Position numbers and translations under genes: made by a program
Notes under the pieces: model-generated
Told to the model about the DNA's origin: nothing
The model's database searches: none
What the model saw: only the letters and a program-made list of their open reading frames with translations
In this document: positions 1-8,241 of the stretch, piece after piece
Position numbering within the stretch: position 1 is the stretch's first letter
Layout of the letters: every line of letters starts with the position of its first letter
From: WANQ01 sp964448055
GTDB taxonomy: Archaea; Thermoproteota; Thermoprotei_A; Sulfolobales; WANQ01
NCBI GenBank assembly: GCA_964448055.1
Contig: CAYUVB010000009.1
Span: 1 to 44,769 of the forward strand
DNA: 44,769 nucleotides
Direction: 5' to 3'

Positions 1-1
1 C

Positions 2-523
2 TATACCTTCTTCTCATTCTCTAACCACTTCTTATTAATGGTAGGTGGTTTGTCTATACTACCTTTGTTCATCTACCAGATGGTTCTTAGTCTAGGACCT
101 GGAGGAGTTATTTACTACGCATATCTTATCAATATACTGGTTCTCATGCTATTAACAAATAATTTCTCTACGGCTATACATGACTATTTACAAGTCCTAC
201 TAATCTGCACGCTCAATGGCTATTTAATACCAGTATTCGTAGCGTTCGAATACATCTTGTTCAAGATGACGCTGAGAGGACGAGTAGGCTATAGGAAACT
301 CTTGATGTATTGGTACCTAGGACCTATAATGTACCTTGCAATATTATCGCTGGAATTACCCCGATTAATCATATCGATAATTCAGACGCCAAGTTATCGA
401 ATCCCATCACAGTTAGGTATAATACCATTGATACTCTATTATGCAGTTCCAGGACCATTCATAGCCTTAGCAACACTACCGAAAATTCTATCCAAGATCC
501 AAAACATAGAGAAACAGGAATGA
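2..523 (+). CDS. Partial multi-pass membrane protein, unknown function
   Basis: The reading frame is open to the first complete codon of the window, so the 5' end is cut off; the first ATG at position 38 may be internal. About 173 residues are visible. They are strongly hydrophobic, with roughly four to five membrane segments separated by short loops, a small basic loop (LRGRVGYRK) near the middle and a short charged C-terminus (KIQNIEKQE). The Pro/Gly-rich loops and membrane layout are compatible with a transporter or polysaccharide-type membrane protein, but no family motif is recognised. The gene ends 240 bases before the convergent peptidase gene. Confidence 0.55.
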   Translation, partial: YTFFSFSNHFLLMVGGLSILPLFIYQMVLSLGPGGVIYYAYLINILVLMLLTNNFSTAIHDYLQVLLICTLNGYLIPVFVAFEYILFKMTLRGRVGYRKLLMYWYLGPIMYLAILSLELPRLIISIIQTPSYRIPSQLGIIPLILYYAVPGPFIALATLPKILSKIQNIEKQE

Positions 524-761
524 AATTCAAGGCCACATGCTATTCTAAAGACCATACGAGAGGATAGGTTATTGGATACCTACAGTATCGAGTAGCTTAT
601 TATTAGCTTAGCAATGAGTTAAGCCGCTTTATGGAGATGGAGATCCTTAGTTATTCATGGTATTCATTGGAATAGAGCTGATATTACATACACGCTTGCA
701 ATAGTGGGGATGTTCTAGGAGTTAAGTGTATGAGATATGAGAAAAGAGCTAACTATGACGG
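524..761. other. Intergenic region between convergent genes
   Basis: About 240 AT-rich bases between the 3' ends of two convergent genes. No ORF of convincing quality, tRNA or strong hairpin is seen. Confidence 0.4.
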
Positions 762-2408
762 TTATTCCCCTTGTGTTTTGGCTATCTTATAGGCTTTCTC
801 TATTACTAGTTTTTCTAGTGTTTTTAGTGGTAGGTTTCCTTCTTCTAGTAGCATTTTGTGGAATAGCTTGTAGGTGAATTGTTTCCTGAGGATCTCTTTT
901 ACTTTTTCTCGTAGGGTTTTTATCTTTCGTTTACCGTAGTTGTAGCTTACCTGGTATCCAGGGTTCATGGTATATCTTAATGCCTCTGCGTATGCTCCAT
1001 CTCTTGGGAGGTAGGCGTCTTTGACTAGTTTCTCTACTGCTTGTTCGAATGTTATCATGCCGGTGCTTAGTTCTACGTCAACGTATACTCTTACGGCTCT
1101 CCATAACGCGTCATGGTATACCTTTAACCTGTATTCTGGCGAGTTGTCTATTCCTAGTTCCAGTAGTAGCTCCTCACAATAGTGTGCCCATCCTTCTACG
1201 AACTCGTTTGCCGATATCAGTATCTTCCTTGTAGGATACGGGTTAAGTTTAGCATAGACTAGTTGTATGTGGTGCCCTGGATACGCCTCATGTATAACTG
1301 TATTCATTATATCGTATGTGTTGTGGTGTTTAAGCATCTCTTCATTAGTTGGTGGTGTTACTAGGAATATGCCAGTATAGTCCCAGCTAAAGACTTCTGG
1401 TGGAATATAGGCTGCAAATGGTAGTAGTGGTCTCATGAACTCTGGTGTCTCTATGATCTCTACCCTCTCCATTGGTGGTAGCTCTACTACTTCTTTTTCA
1501 ATAATGAACTTCTTCAGTTTAGCTAAGGTTTCATGGTAGGATTTGAACAAGTCCTCTACTGAAGATACATGTCTTTCTTTGAGCTTCTCTAGTGCTTTCA
1601 CTATACTAGTAGCATTCATCTTCTTTGCAGCTTCACTCATTAGTTTACGATACTTCCTTGCCTCCTCGTAGCCTTGTCTCCTCAGCTCTTCTATGCTTTC
1701 ATCTATGAACCTAGCCTTCAAGAGTTTCTCGTATAGTTCTCTACCTATGGGTTTAAACCCGGGCTTAGCTTTTTCTCTAAGCTTAATTGTTTCGTTTAAT
1801 GCTTTACTTAAGGCGTCATTTACCTTATCACATGCTTCTCCTAGCTCGCTAAACCCATGTTTCTCTCCAAAGCCTTTAACTATGTCTAGTAGCCCAGGGA
1901 GACCTTTAGCTGTCATCAACACGTAGTCTATCCATAAGCTATATGGTTCATCTACATTACGTAACGAGTCTTCTAATACTTTATCTAGCCCTCTTACACG
2001 ACTATATAGTGCATTAAGCCTATGTTCTAATGGTAGATAATCCCTTATGAGTAAGGGGTATATGGACTCACCAACAACATCGAATCCCACAGGATACATT
2101 TTCCACGTAGGCCAATCACGTGTAAGTATAAGGGTTTCCTCAAGCCCACGTACAATTGGCTCATAGTCAACTCTACGATAACCCGTAAGCTTATCAGCCT
2201 CTATTTCTCGGAATCTTTCATAATACCATTCAATCCTCTTAATAGCATACTCTATTCTCTCACGGCTAAGGTCCGGTAACAATACATCATACTCATGTAG
2301 TCCTAGATAGGTACCAGTTAACGGGTTAAACTCTAGGTACTCATTCACAAACTTGTAGACAAGCTCTTCGAATAACTCGTCTTCACGTGAAACCATAACA
2401 GACACCAC
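762..2408 (-). CDS. DUF885-family zinc metallopeptidase-like protein
   Basis: 548 residues. The diagnostic segment is HEAYPGHH at residues 373-380, followed about 25 residues later by EGWAHYCEE (E405 onward). These are the paired signatures of the DUF885 family, which is related to gluzincin metallopeptidases; the first supplies metal-binding His residues and the catalytic Glu, the second a further acidic ligand. The N-terminal 350 residues are helical and charged, as usual for the family, and the length is typical. There is no signal peptide, so a cytoplasmic peptidase or carboxypeptidase-like role is likely; the substrate is unknown. MVSREDELFEE at residue 6 is an alternative start. Confidence 0.82.
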   Translation of the reverse strand: MVSVMVSREDELFEELVYKFVNEYLEFNPLTGTYLGLHEYDVLLPDLSRERIEYAIKRIEWYYERFREIEADKLTGYRRVDYEPIVRGLEETLILTRDWPTWKMYPVGFDVVGESIYPLLIRDYLPLEHRLNALYSRVRGLDKVLEDSLRNVDEPYSLWIDYVLMTAKGLPGLLDIVKGFGEKHGFSELGEACDKVNDALSKALNETIKLREKAKPGFKPIGRELYEKLLKARFIDESIEELRRQGYEEARKYRKLMSEAAKKMNATSIVKALEKLKERHVSSVEDLFKSYHETLAKLKKFIIEKEVVELPPMERVEIIETPEFMRPLLPFAAYIPPEVFSWDYTGIFLVTPPTNEEMLKHHNTYDIMNTVIHEAYPGHHIQLVYAKLNPYPTRKILISANEFVEGWAHYCEELLLELGIDNSPEYRLKVYHDALWRAVRVYVDVELSTGMITFEQAVEKLVKDAYLPRDGAYAEALRYTMNPGYQVSYNYGKRKIKTLREKVKEILRKQFTYKLFHKMLLEEGNLPLKTLEKLVIEKAYKIAKTQGE

Positions 2409-2485
2409 GACAACCAGAAGACCCTACACAAGAACATGTACTGTAGTGGGATACAGTCCACATAGGCTCTATGCTATCCCTCCAA

Positions 2486-3037
2486 CTATATGTTGCGTTT
2501 ATTATTCCTATCGGTGATATGCTGCCTAATTTTCTCCGCTATTACATTAACGAGTTCATTTACCTTAACCATGACTTCTTTAACGTCTTTCTCCGTACAC
2601 CAACCTTCATAGAAGCATGTATGCATAGAGTTTGCTTGCCTAAAGGTATCTGAGACCCATCCACCCAGTTCTTCTGCTACAGTATCCTTATACTCCCATA
2701 GCTCACTATGACTTGCGAGTCTCCGCTTCTCCTTGTAGTAGGCATACGCTTTAATAGCTAGAGCTGTAGCACCCCACACTTTCTCAGCAGCTTGCCTAAT
2801 ATTACCCTTCTCCAACTCTTCTCTAGCTTGCTCAAGAAGTCCTCTCGCAGCTTCAACATAGTCCATAGCCTTATCTTTGGGATCAATATCCCGTGTAAGA
2901 AGCTCTAAAACCAACTCCTCAACGAGAACGCCAGCCTTAAACGCCCGTTTGCGGAGTCGTTCGTATATGCTATGTGGGATAGTAATTGTAGTCAATACAA
3001 GCACCAGACCAAAAACTATGGAAAACACCTTAATCAA
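2486..3037 (-). CDS. PaREP1-family protein (archaeal, HEPN-like helical)
   Basis: Up to 183 residues. The core from about residue 60 onward (ARGLLEQAREELEKG, then QAAEKVWGATALAIKAYAY and ASHSELWEYKDTVAEELG) closely fits the PaREP1 family, a multicopy family of crenarchaeal helical proteins related in fold to HEPN/substrate-binding helical bundles. Residues 20-50 (IPHSIYERLRKRAFKAGVLVEELVLELL) resemble a short ribbon-helix-helix-like lead seen in this family. The first 15 residues of the longest frame are hydrophobic and unlike the family. A TTG at 2993-2995 gives a more typical N-terminus, so the true start may be 2995. Function is unknown. The gene lies 3' of the structured RNA candidate and is transcribed in the same direction. 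Confidence 0.7.
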   Translation of the reverse strand: MIKVFSIVFGLVLVLTTITIPHSIYERLRKRAFKAGVLVEELVLELLTRDIDPKDKAMDYVEAARGLLEQAREELEKGNIRQAAEKVWGATALAIKAYAYYKEKRRLASHSELWEYKDTVAEELGGWVSDTFRQANSMHTCFYEGWCTEKDVKEVMVKVNELVNVIAEKIRQHITDRNNKRNI

Positions 3038-3261
3038 GATTCCGTACTTGATTGTATTCCATTGTTTTCCACGATGATATTTCCTACGTAATGTATTGTT
3101 ACATTGAACTCTTGTTTAGAGTTCTATTGTTATCTCTACACGCTTATAGTCTTTGAGTACACCTTTAATGATCACAGGATAGATGGTGATTATTTGAAGC
3201 CTAACTAACCTTCTCCTACGGGAACGAGTTCGAAGAATTACTCGTGATTACTACTGGGGGT

Positions 3262-3348
3262 GGAAAAAGGACCCCGTCACAGCGGTTGCCCAGATCATCC
3301 CCATATGTATGGTATCTGGGCCCGCTACTCCGGGGTCCCTCACGTATT
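3262..3348 (-). ncRNA. Structured small RNA candidate (nested hairpin, kink-turn-like)
   Basis: Read on the minus strand, nested perfect stems form: GGACCCCG/CGGGGUCC (3331-3338 with 3269-3276), AGCGG/CCGCU (3322-3326 with 3281-3285), GCCCAGAU/AUCUGGGC (3314-3321 with 3288-3295), then an apical CCAU/AUGG. The apical side carries GGGGAUGA facing UA, which resembles a kink-turn. An archaeal TATA-like CTTATAAG at 3366-3373 lies about 25 bases upstream of the predicted 5' end, and a U5 run (3264-3268) follows the stem directly. The element is GC-rich in an AT-rich region. It lies between moaC and the PaREP1 gene. The class of RNA is not identified. Confidence 0.6.
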
Positions 3349-3365
3349 ATACTTTTCTTTCTGAG

Positions 3366-3373
3366 CTTATAAG
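3366..3373 (-). promoter_or_regulatory. TATA box for the small RNA at 3262-3348
   Basis: CTTATAAG, self-complementary, about 25 bases upstream of the first base of the GC-rich hairpin on the minus strand. This spacing fits an archaeal TBP site. No equivalent is seen for the plus strand of the hairpin. Confidence 0.45.
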
Positions 3374-3428
3374 GTGTTGTAAATGTTCGGTATTACTCTT
3401 ATATGTTCTTTTCGGGAATTCCCGGAGG

Positions 3429-3869
3429 CTAGATAGGCTTTTTAACCTTTTCTACTACCTTCACATATTCTATTCTAGTATGAGGATATTGTCCTTTAGG
3501 GTCCTTCTCGTATTTCTTAACCATATCCCATATGTTTAGGAGGGCTACTGTTACACCTGTTAATGCTTCCATTTCAACACCGGTTTTTGCTGATGTCTTC
3601 ACTTTTACTATTACCTTGATTCTCTCCTTGTCTACAATCTCATAGTCTACTTGTACATGGGTTATAGGTATGTTGTGGCATAAGGGTAGTATGTTCCAAG
3701 TGTTCTTTACGGCATTTATTGCTGCTATTCTTGAAACTGTAAATACATCCCCTTTCTCTATTCTTCCTTCTAGTATCATCTTAACTGTTTCTTCCCTTAG
3801 CTTTATTATGCCTTCTGCTATTGCTTCGCGATATACAACATCCTTATCAGTTATATCAACCATAGACAT
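3429..3869 (-). CDS. moaC: Cyclic pyranopterin monophosphate synthase MoaC
   Basis: 146 residues, the normal size. It carries the family's signatures: LCHNIPITHVQVDYEI in the middle (the LCH-P-T active-site loop) and TGVEMEALTGVTVALLNIWDM followed by KYEKD, the conserved second active-site segment with catalytic Lys residues. MoaC converts the cyclic GTP product of MoaA into cyclic pyranopterin monophosphate in molybdopterin (Mo/W cofactor) synthesis. The start lies 10 bases after the moaA stop on the same strand, so the two form an operon. M3 (MVDITDK) is a close alternative start. Confidence 0.95.
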   Translation of the reverse strand: MSMVDITDKDVVYREAIAEGIIKLREETVKMILEGRIEKGDVFTVSRIAAINAVKNTWNILPLCHNIPITHVQVDYEIVDKERIKVIVKVKTSAKTGVEMEALTGVTVALLNIWDMVKKYEKDPKGQYPHTRIEYVKVVEKVKKPI

Positions 3870-3879
3870 GTATGACCCC

Positions 3880-4842
3880 CTACTGCACAGATATCTCTAT
3901 ATTATTTGAGCTCCATATTCTGCGATATAATTCTGGGTCTTTGAATTTAAAGAACGGTTCACGTTTCTTTACTGCCTCCATGAATACTTGTTTTAGTTTC
4001 TCCTCGTTTCTTTCCTTTATTGCAGGCTTCATGTCTATTAAGTCGTTTCTGTAAATACAAGTCTTAAGAAAACCGTCGGGGGTAGCCCTAAGTCTTGTGC
4101 ATTTTGCACATAAAAATGGATTACCATAACCTTTTATTAATGATACTTGTATTCCTGAAGGAAGAACATAGGTAGGTCTTAACTGAAATTCTCGTACATA
4201 CTTCTTAATGCTATGTTCTTCTAAGTACTTCTTTATCTCTTCTAATGGATGGTGTAGATTATTGTATTCGTCCTTGCTTAATCCTATTGGTATTAACTCT
4301 ATTATGTTTAAGTCTAACCCGTATTTTTCAGCAAATTCTATTATTTTCTTATACTCGCCTACATTTAGCGATAATACTAGGTAGTCGATCTTTACCTTAA
4401 GGCCAGCGTTAATTGCAGCTTCAATACCCCTAATAACTTTATCCAGGTTTCCACGGGTTATCTTATAGAATGTGTCCTTGTTTAAGGAGTGTAGGCTCAC
4501 GTTTACTCTTTCTAATCCTGCCTCTGCTAGTTTATGCGCATAATGTTCAAGAAGTGATCCATTAGTTACCATAGAGGTTTTACCGCCATGTCTGATTATT
4601 CCTTCTACTATTTCAACTATATCTCTCCTTACGAGAGGTTCACCACCAGTTAGTTTGAACTCCCTTACCCCTAGTTCTACTGCTACTTTTGCTACAAAAC
4701 TCCATTCATCAGCTGATAACTCCCTGTTCCCGCTATACAGTATTCCTTCACGATGACAGAATATACAGTCATGATTACATTTAAATGTAACACTTATCCT
4801 AAGATGAGTTACTGGCCTACCGTAACGGTCTACAAGAACCAT
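3880..4842 (-). CDS. moaA: GTP 3',8-cyclase MoaA (radical SAM)
   Basis: 320 residues. The radical SAM cluster motif CNHDCIFC gives C22, C26 and C29. The SAM-binding segment KLTGGEPLVRRD follows. A C-terminal cluster (FLCAKCTRLRATPDGFLKTCIYR, Cys-X2-Cys then a distal Cys) supplies the second 4Fe-4S site that binds GTP. This pair of clusters separates MoaA from other radical SAM enzymes. With MoaC downstream it makes the first stable pterin intermediate of the Mo/W cofactor, consistent with tungsten or molybdenum enzymes in this organism. The usual C-terminal Gly-Gly tail is not obvious; the protein ends IEISVQ. Confidence 0.94.
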   Translation of the reverse strand: MVLVDRYGRPVTHLRISVTFKCNHDCIFCHREGILYSGNRELSADEWSFVAKVAVELGVREFKLTGGEPLVRRDIVEIVEGIIRHGGKTSMVTNGSLLEHYAHKLAEAGLERVNVSLHSLNKDTFYKITRGNLDKVIRGIEAAINAGLKVKIDYLVLSLNVGEYKKIIEFAEKYGLDLNIIELIPIGLSKDEYNNLHHPLEEIKKYLEEHSIKKYVREFQLRPTYVLPSGIQVSLIKGYGNPFLCAKCTRLRATPDGFLKTCIYRNDLIDMKPAIKERNEEKLKQVFMEAVKKREPFFKFKDPELYRRIWSSNNIEISVQ

Positions 4843-4925
4843 TACCTAGTCTCCTACATGATAGAAGAGGTCAAGGTTAGGGTATATATTCCTTTGCCTT
4901 CTGGAACATTCTTTATAATAAAGTA

Positions 4926-7900
4926 CTATTGGTTATTGGAACTAGATACTAGTAGATATAGTAGATATAGTGCTTTTGTTCTTGCCTCAATATATTCTTG
5001 AAGTAATTCCTTCTCTGATTCCAGTAGCCTTGTGTATCCCTTCTCCTTAAGCTTGGTTATCCTTTGATGAATAACATCTATACGTGGTATCCTATTCGGG
5101 GATCCGAATACTTCTGGTACTAAATCCATTATTCTATCAAATGATGTATTTTCTAGTTCTGTTCCTTTTAGTAAATTATTAACCTCTACTGCTTGACTTA
5201 ATATTAATTGAGGTAGTTTCCTAAGCTTAGCTTTAGCTAATACCTCAGCCTGGTTCTTCGATGAAACTACTAACTCGTATTCATCGTAATATACTAGTTC
5301 CTCTACGTAGTTTTCTATTATTCTTAGTTCTTCACGAGGTTTTACACCTGGCGCATTTAATATGAGGTCAACATATGTTCTATGTTCTTCACCATTAAAT
5401 ACAGATATAGCTACTAATAGCATGGGTAGTGAGAATACGTCACCCCTATCCACTTCCTCTACTATTACATCAAGTGAAGCTATTCTTAAACTTGGACTAG
5501 GTTTAGGTACCCTACGGGTTAGCGTTGGTAATTTAATGGTTATCTCCTTATCCTTAAGTACATAGTCTATTACCTTAGCAGCATACTCCTTGACTACCTT
5601 CCAATCAGTACCTAGCGTTAAGAAGTCTGAATACGCTAGTTCATCTACTTGATTCAAAAGTATTAGATCTAATTCATCTGGTTCATACTCTAGTACCTTC
5701 TTCCTAACTTCAGCCCAGTTCAACGTATCTATCAGATTACATGCTTCAGGCTCATGTAGTTCGAAGAACTTTTTATCACCTATTCTCTCTACACCATACA
5801 TTATCGTTTCAAACGCTACACCATAGATTCTTCGTAATACTATCATTATATATGCTAGCCCTAGCCTCAGTAGGGTTGGATCAAGTCTTTCATCTACCTC
5901 ATAGATATAGCCATATGTGAAATCACGGTACTCACCATTTACAGTTGATGGTACGTATATGGTCTTCTTATCTCTTGTTACAATATGTTTTCCTCCAACT
6001 GTTATTATCCTAGGCTTTTCAGATGAAACAATCCATACTACACGATTTGGTACCTTAATTAATTGACCAAAATCACTACGTGGAGGATAGACTACGCAAT
6101 GTACATGTGTAGCTATTTTACCTGTCATCAAATCTTTTATGAGACTTGGCTCTTCACCCCACCTCCTCTTTACCTCAACGTATTCTTCATAAGCTTCTCC
6201 TAAGGCATCATCCTCCCACCATCTTATCTCCCATAAAGGTTTCTCATAGACTGCTGTAACAGTTCTTCTCTTACCCACTAGTTTATGTCTAAGCACCATG
6301 GCATCGCTTGAATAGTCTATACAGCCTATTTGGAATCGTTCTACTAGGTCGCAGTGACCTATTGGTTCAAGAACTTGTAGCCCATCCTTTGTTTCCAAGT
6401 ACCGTTTTATTCCGTAGGGTGGTGCAAATTCGTAAAATCCAAGCCTATCCCAAATCCATTTCATCTTCTTATTATTTACTTTCTCTTCTTTTAGTATCCC
6501 CGCTTTTTCCAGTGCTACTTTCTCCTCCTGCGTAAGGTTGCTGGGAAGCCATGGTGATATTAATTTAGCTATTCCTGTAAACAATTTTACATAGAGGTTT
6601 GAGGGTTCGAACACTACTTTTTCTAATGGTAAGTTAAGCCATTTACGTAGTGCTTCTATACCTTTAGATAAAAGCTCCCAGTCCCACCTACTACTAGGTA
6701 TTATAATTGTCTCGGTGAATGGTATTGTTTTTCTTCGTCCTTTCCTACCTTCTCTTTGCATGAATTCTCTAACATCTTCTGGTAAACCTAGATGTACGAT
6801 TCTTACAACTGTTCCTATATCTATTCCTTGTGTTAGTGTTCTAGGACTGACAATTACCTTAATCCTACCAGTTCGTGCACCTTCCTCTATTATTTCTCTC
6901 TCCTTCTTTGATACTAAGTGGTGATGTGATGCTATTTTATCTAAGTGCTCCTTGTATATTGTTTTGAGTCTCTTAGCTACTTCCTCAGCTTTAGCTATGC
7001 TCTTGGTGAAGACTAGTGTTACTCCGTCATCTTCTAGGTATTTTGATATTATTTCAGTATAATCTATTCCTAGTCTAGGGACCTCATAACCTAGTGCCTC
7101 AAGATATGCTAGTACTCTGTAAGGATTCTTTTTAAAGGCCTCAAAGCTCTTTAACGCGCTTAATATGTCCTGATCTATGTCCTCTCTTCTAGATAATTCA
7201 TTGTATAATCCTTTTATCTTATACCATATCTTATTTAGCTCTTTACCAAGGACTATGACCAAATGATTCTCTACATGGAAGGGTTTTCCATCTATTATGA
7301 TATAGTCTTTACTAGTGGTATCTTTAAGGTATTCTCCTAGATCTTTAGGATTAGCTAACGTTGCTGTTAGGATTACTACTTGTGGCTTACTGTTACTCGT
7401 TAAGGTTACTAGCTCCACTATGGCCATTAGCAATGCAATACTTCTTGGACCATAGAAGTCTAGTTCATCTATTACTAGTAGGTTTAGCTCACGGAAGAAT
7501 GGTTCTAATAGACTAGATGTTGGTTTAATTATGTACTTTTTAAGCTCGTGTAAGAGGAAAGCTGGATTAGTTACTATTAGCTGAGCACTACTTATTCTTC
7601 TCCTTAAACCACTTAACCCTATTTTGCGTACATATTCATCTCTTCTTGGTGCATCTAGTTGTAATACTTCTATTCCTACAGCTTCTGCATATAATGTTAT
7701 TCTCCTTATCTGGTCATTAGCTAATGCAAGCGTAGGATATACTGCTATGGCTTTGAATTTTTTATCCTCTCTCGCCTTTCTTAAAAAATATATAATCCAT
7801 GCCTCGGTTTTTCCAGAACCTGTTCCAGATCTTAATATAATGTTCTTACCTTCCAGTAACCCTTTATATGCATTGTATTGGTGAACATATAGTTTACTGG

Positions 7901-8048
7901 AAGCTATTTCTATGTTCTTATTAGCTAATTCTGGAACTACATCAATAAATGCTATGTTTACTCTTTCAGGCTCAATGTTTTCTTCAACTTCATATATGAT
8001 ACTATATCCTAGTTGTTCTAGGAAATTCTTACTATTGGTGATTTTCAA
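4926..8048 (-). CDS. Large superfamily 2 DEAD/DEAH-type helicase
   Basis: 1040 residues, TTG start preceded by GGATGAG. SF2 motifs appear in order: Q-like lead (KLYVHQYNAYKGLLEGKNI), motif I GTGSGKT (75-81), DELD box near residue 195, motif III TATLANP, motif V SPRTLTQGIDIG and motif VI QREGRKGRR near residue 433. The roughly 500-residue C-terminal half is unassigned, with no Cys cluster of the DUF1998/MrfA type and no Lhr winged-helix signature that I can see. It is presumably an ATP-dependent DNA or RNA helicase of an archaeal family. The gene stands alone: upstream is a 190-base gap with a palindrome, downstream are moaA and moaC on the same strand after about 80 bases. Confidence 0.85.
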   Translation of the reverse strand: MKITNSKNFLEQLGYSIIYEVEENIEPERVNIAFIDVVPELANKNIEIASSKLYVHQYNAYKGLLEGKNIILRSGTGSGKTEAWIIYFLRKAREDKKFKAIAVYPTLALANDQIRRITLYAEAVGIEVLQLDAPRRDEYVRKIGLSGLRRRISSAQLIVTNPAFLLHELKKYIIKPTSSLLEPFFRELNLLVIDELDFYGPRSIALLMAIVELVTLTSNSKPQVVILTATLANPKDLGEYLKDTTSKDYIIIDGKPFHVENHLVIVLGKELNKIWYKIKGLYNELSRREDIDQDILSALKSFEAFKKNPYRVLAYLEALGYEVPRLGIDYTEIISKYLEDDGVTLVFTKSIAKAEEVAKRLKTIYKEHLDKIASHHHLVSKKEREIIEEGARTGRIKVIVSPRTLTQGIDIGTVVRIVHLGLPEDVREFMQREGRKGRRKTIPFTETIIIPSSRWDWELLSKGIEALRKWLNLPLEKVVFEPSNLYVKLFTGIAKLISPWLPSNLTQEEKVALEKAGILKEEKVNNKKMKWIWDRLGFYEFAPPYGIKRYLETKDGLQVLEPIGHCDLVERFQIGCIDYSSDAMVLRHKLVGKRRTVTAVYEKPLWEIRWWEDDALGEAYEEYVEVKRRWGEEPSLIKDLMTGKIATHVHCVVYPPRSDFGQLIKVPNRVVWIVSSEKPRIITVGGKHIVTRDKKTIYVPSTVNGEYRDFTYGYIYEVDERLDPTLLRLGLAYIMIVLRRIYGVAFETIMYGVERIGDKKFFELHEPEACNLIDTLNWAEVRKKVLEYEPDELDLILLNQVDELAYSDFLTLGTDWKVVKEYAAKVIDYVLKDKEITIKLPTLTRRVPKPSPSLRIASLDVIVEEVDRGDVFSLPMLLVAISVFNGEEHRTYVDLILNAPGVKPREELRIIENYVEELVYYDEYELVVSSKNQAEVLAKAKLRKLPQLILSQAVEVNNLLKGTELENTSFDRIMDLVPEVFGSPNRIPRIDVIHQRITKLKEKGYTRLLESEKELLQEYIEARTKALYLLYLLVSSSNNQ

Positions 8049-8145
8049 TTTAGCTCATCCTTATAGCTGAGATACTATTTAGCACTATACTTTACCTTTG
8101 TTACCTCCTTACCCTATTAGAGTTTGTTAGACTTTACGCTTAGAA

Positions 8146-8160
8146 ACATGTTAAACATGT
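8146..8160. promoter_or_regulatory. 15-bp palindrome upstream of the helicase gene
   Basis: ACATGTT-A-AACATGT, perfect 7-bp arms around one base, about 100 bases upstream of the helicase start and in the only sizeable gap on this side. It could be an operator; no regulator is recognised. The rest of the 8049-8241 gap is AT-rich and featureless. Confidence 0.25.
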
Positions 8161-8241
8161 ATTGTTGAGGAATACGTTTTGACAAGTTGACAAGGTAAAG
8201 AATAGCTGGTTAATGTGTAGAAGAAAAATACTGCAAGTTTT

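Noticed and set aside
3220..3260. GAGTTCGAAGAATTACTC resembling a tRNA T-arm
   Set aside because: The loop is ten bases instead of seven and no acceptor, D or anticodon arms surround it.
3269..3338. A 5S rRNA fragment because of GTCACAGCGG
   Set aside because: The match to archaeal 5S is short and partial, and the element is a single hairpin of 70 bases.
3262..3348. Moco riboswitch for the adjacent moa genes
   Set aside because: The hairpin lies 3' of moaC on the same strand, not in a 5' leader, and it has its own TATA-like site.
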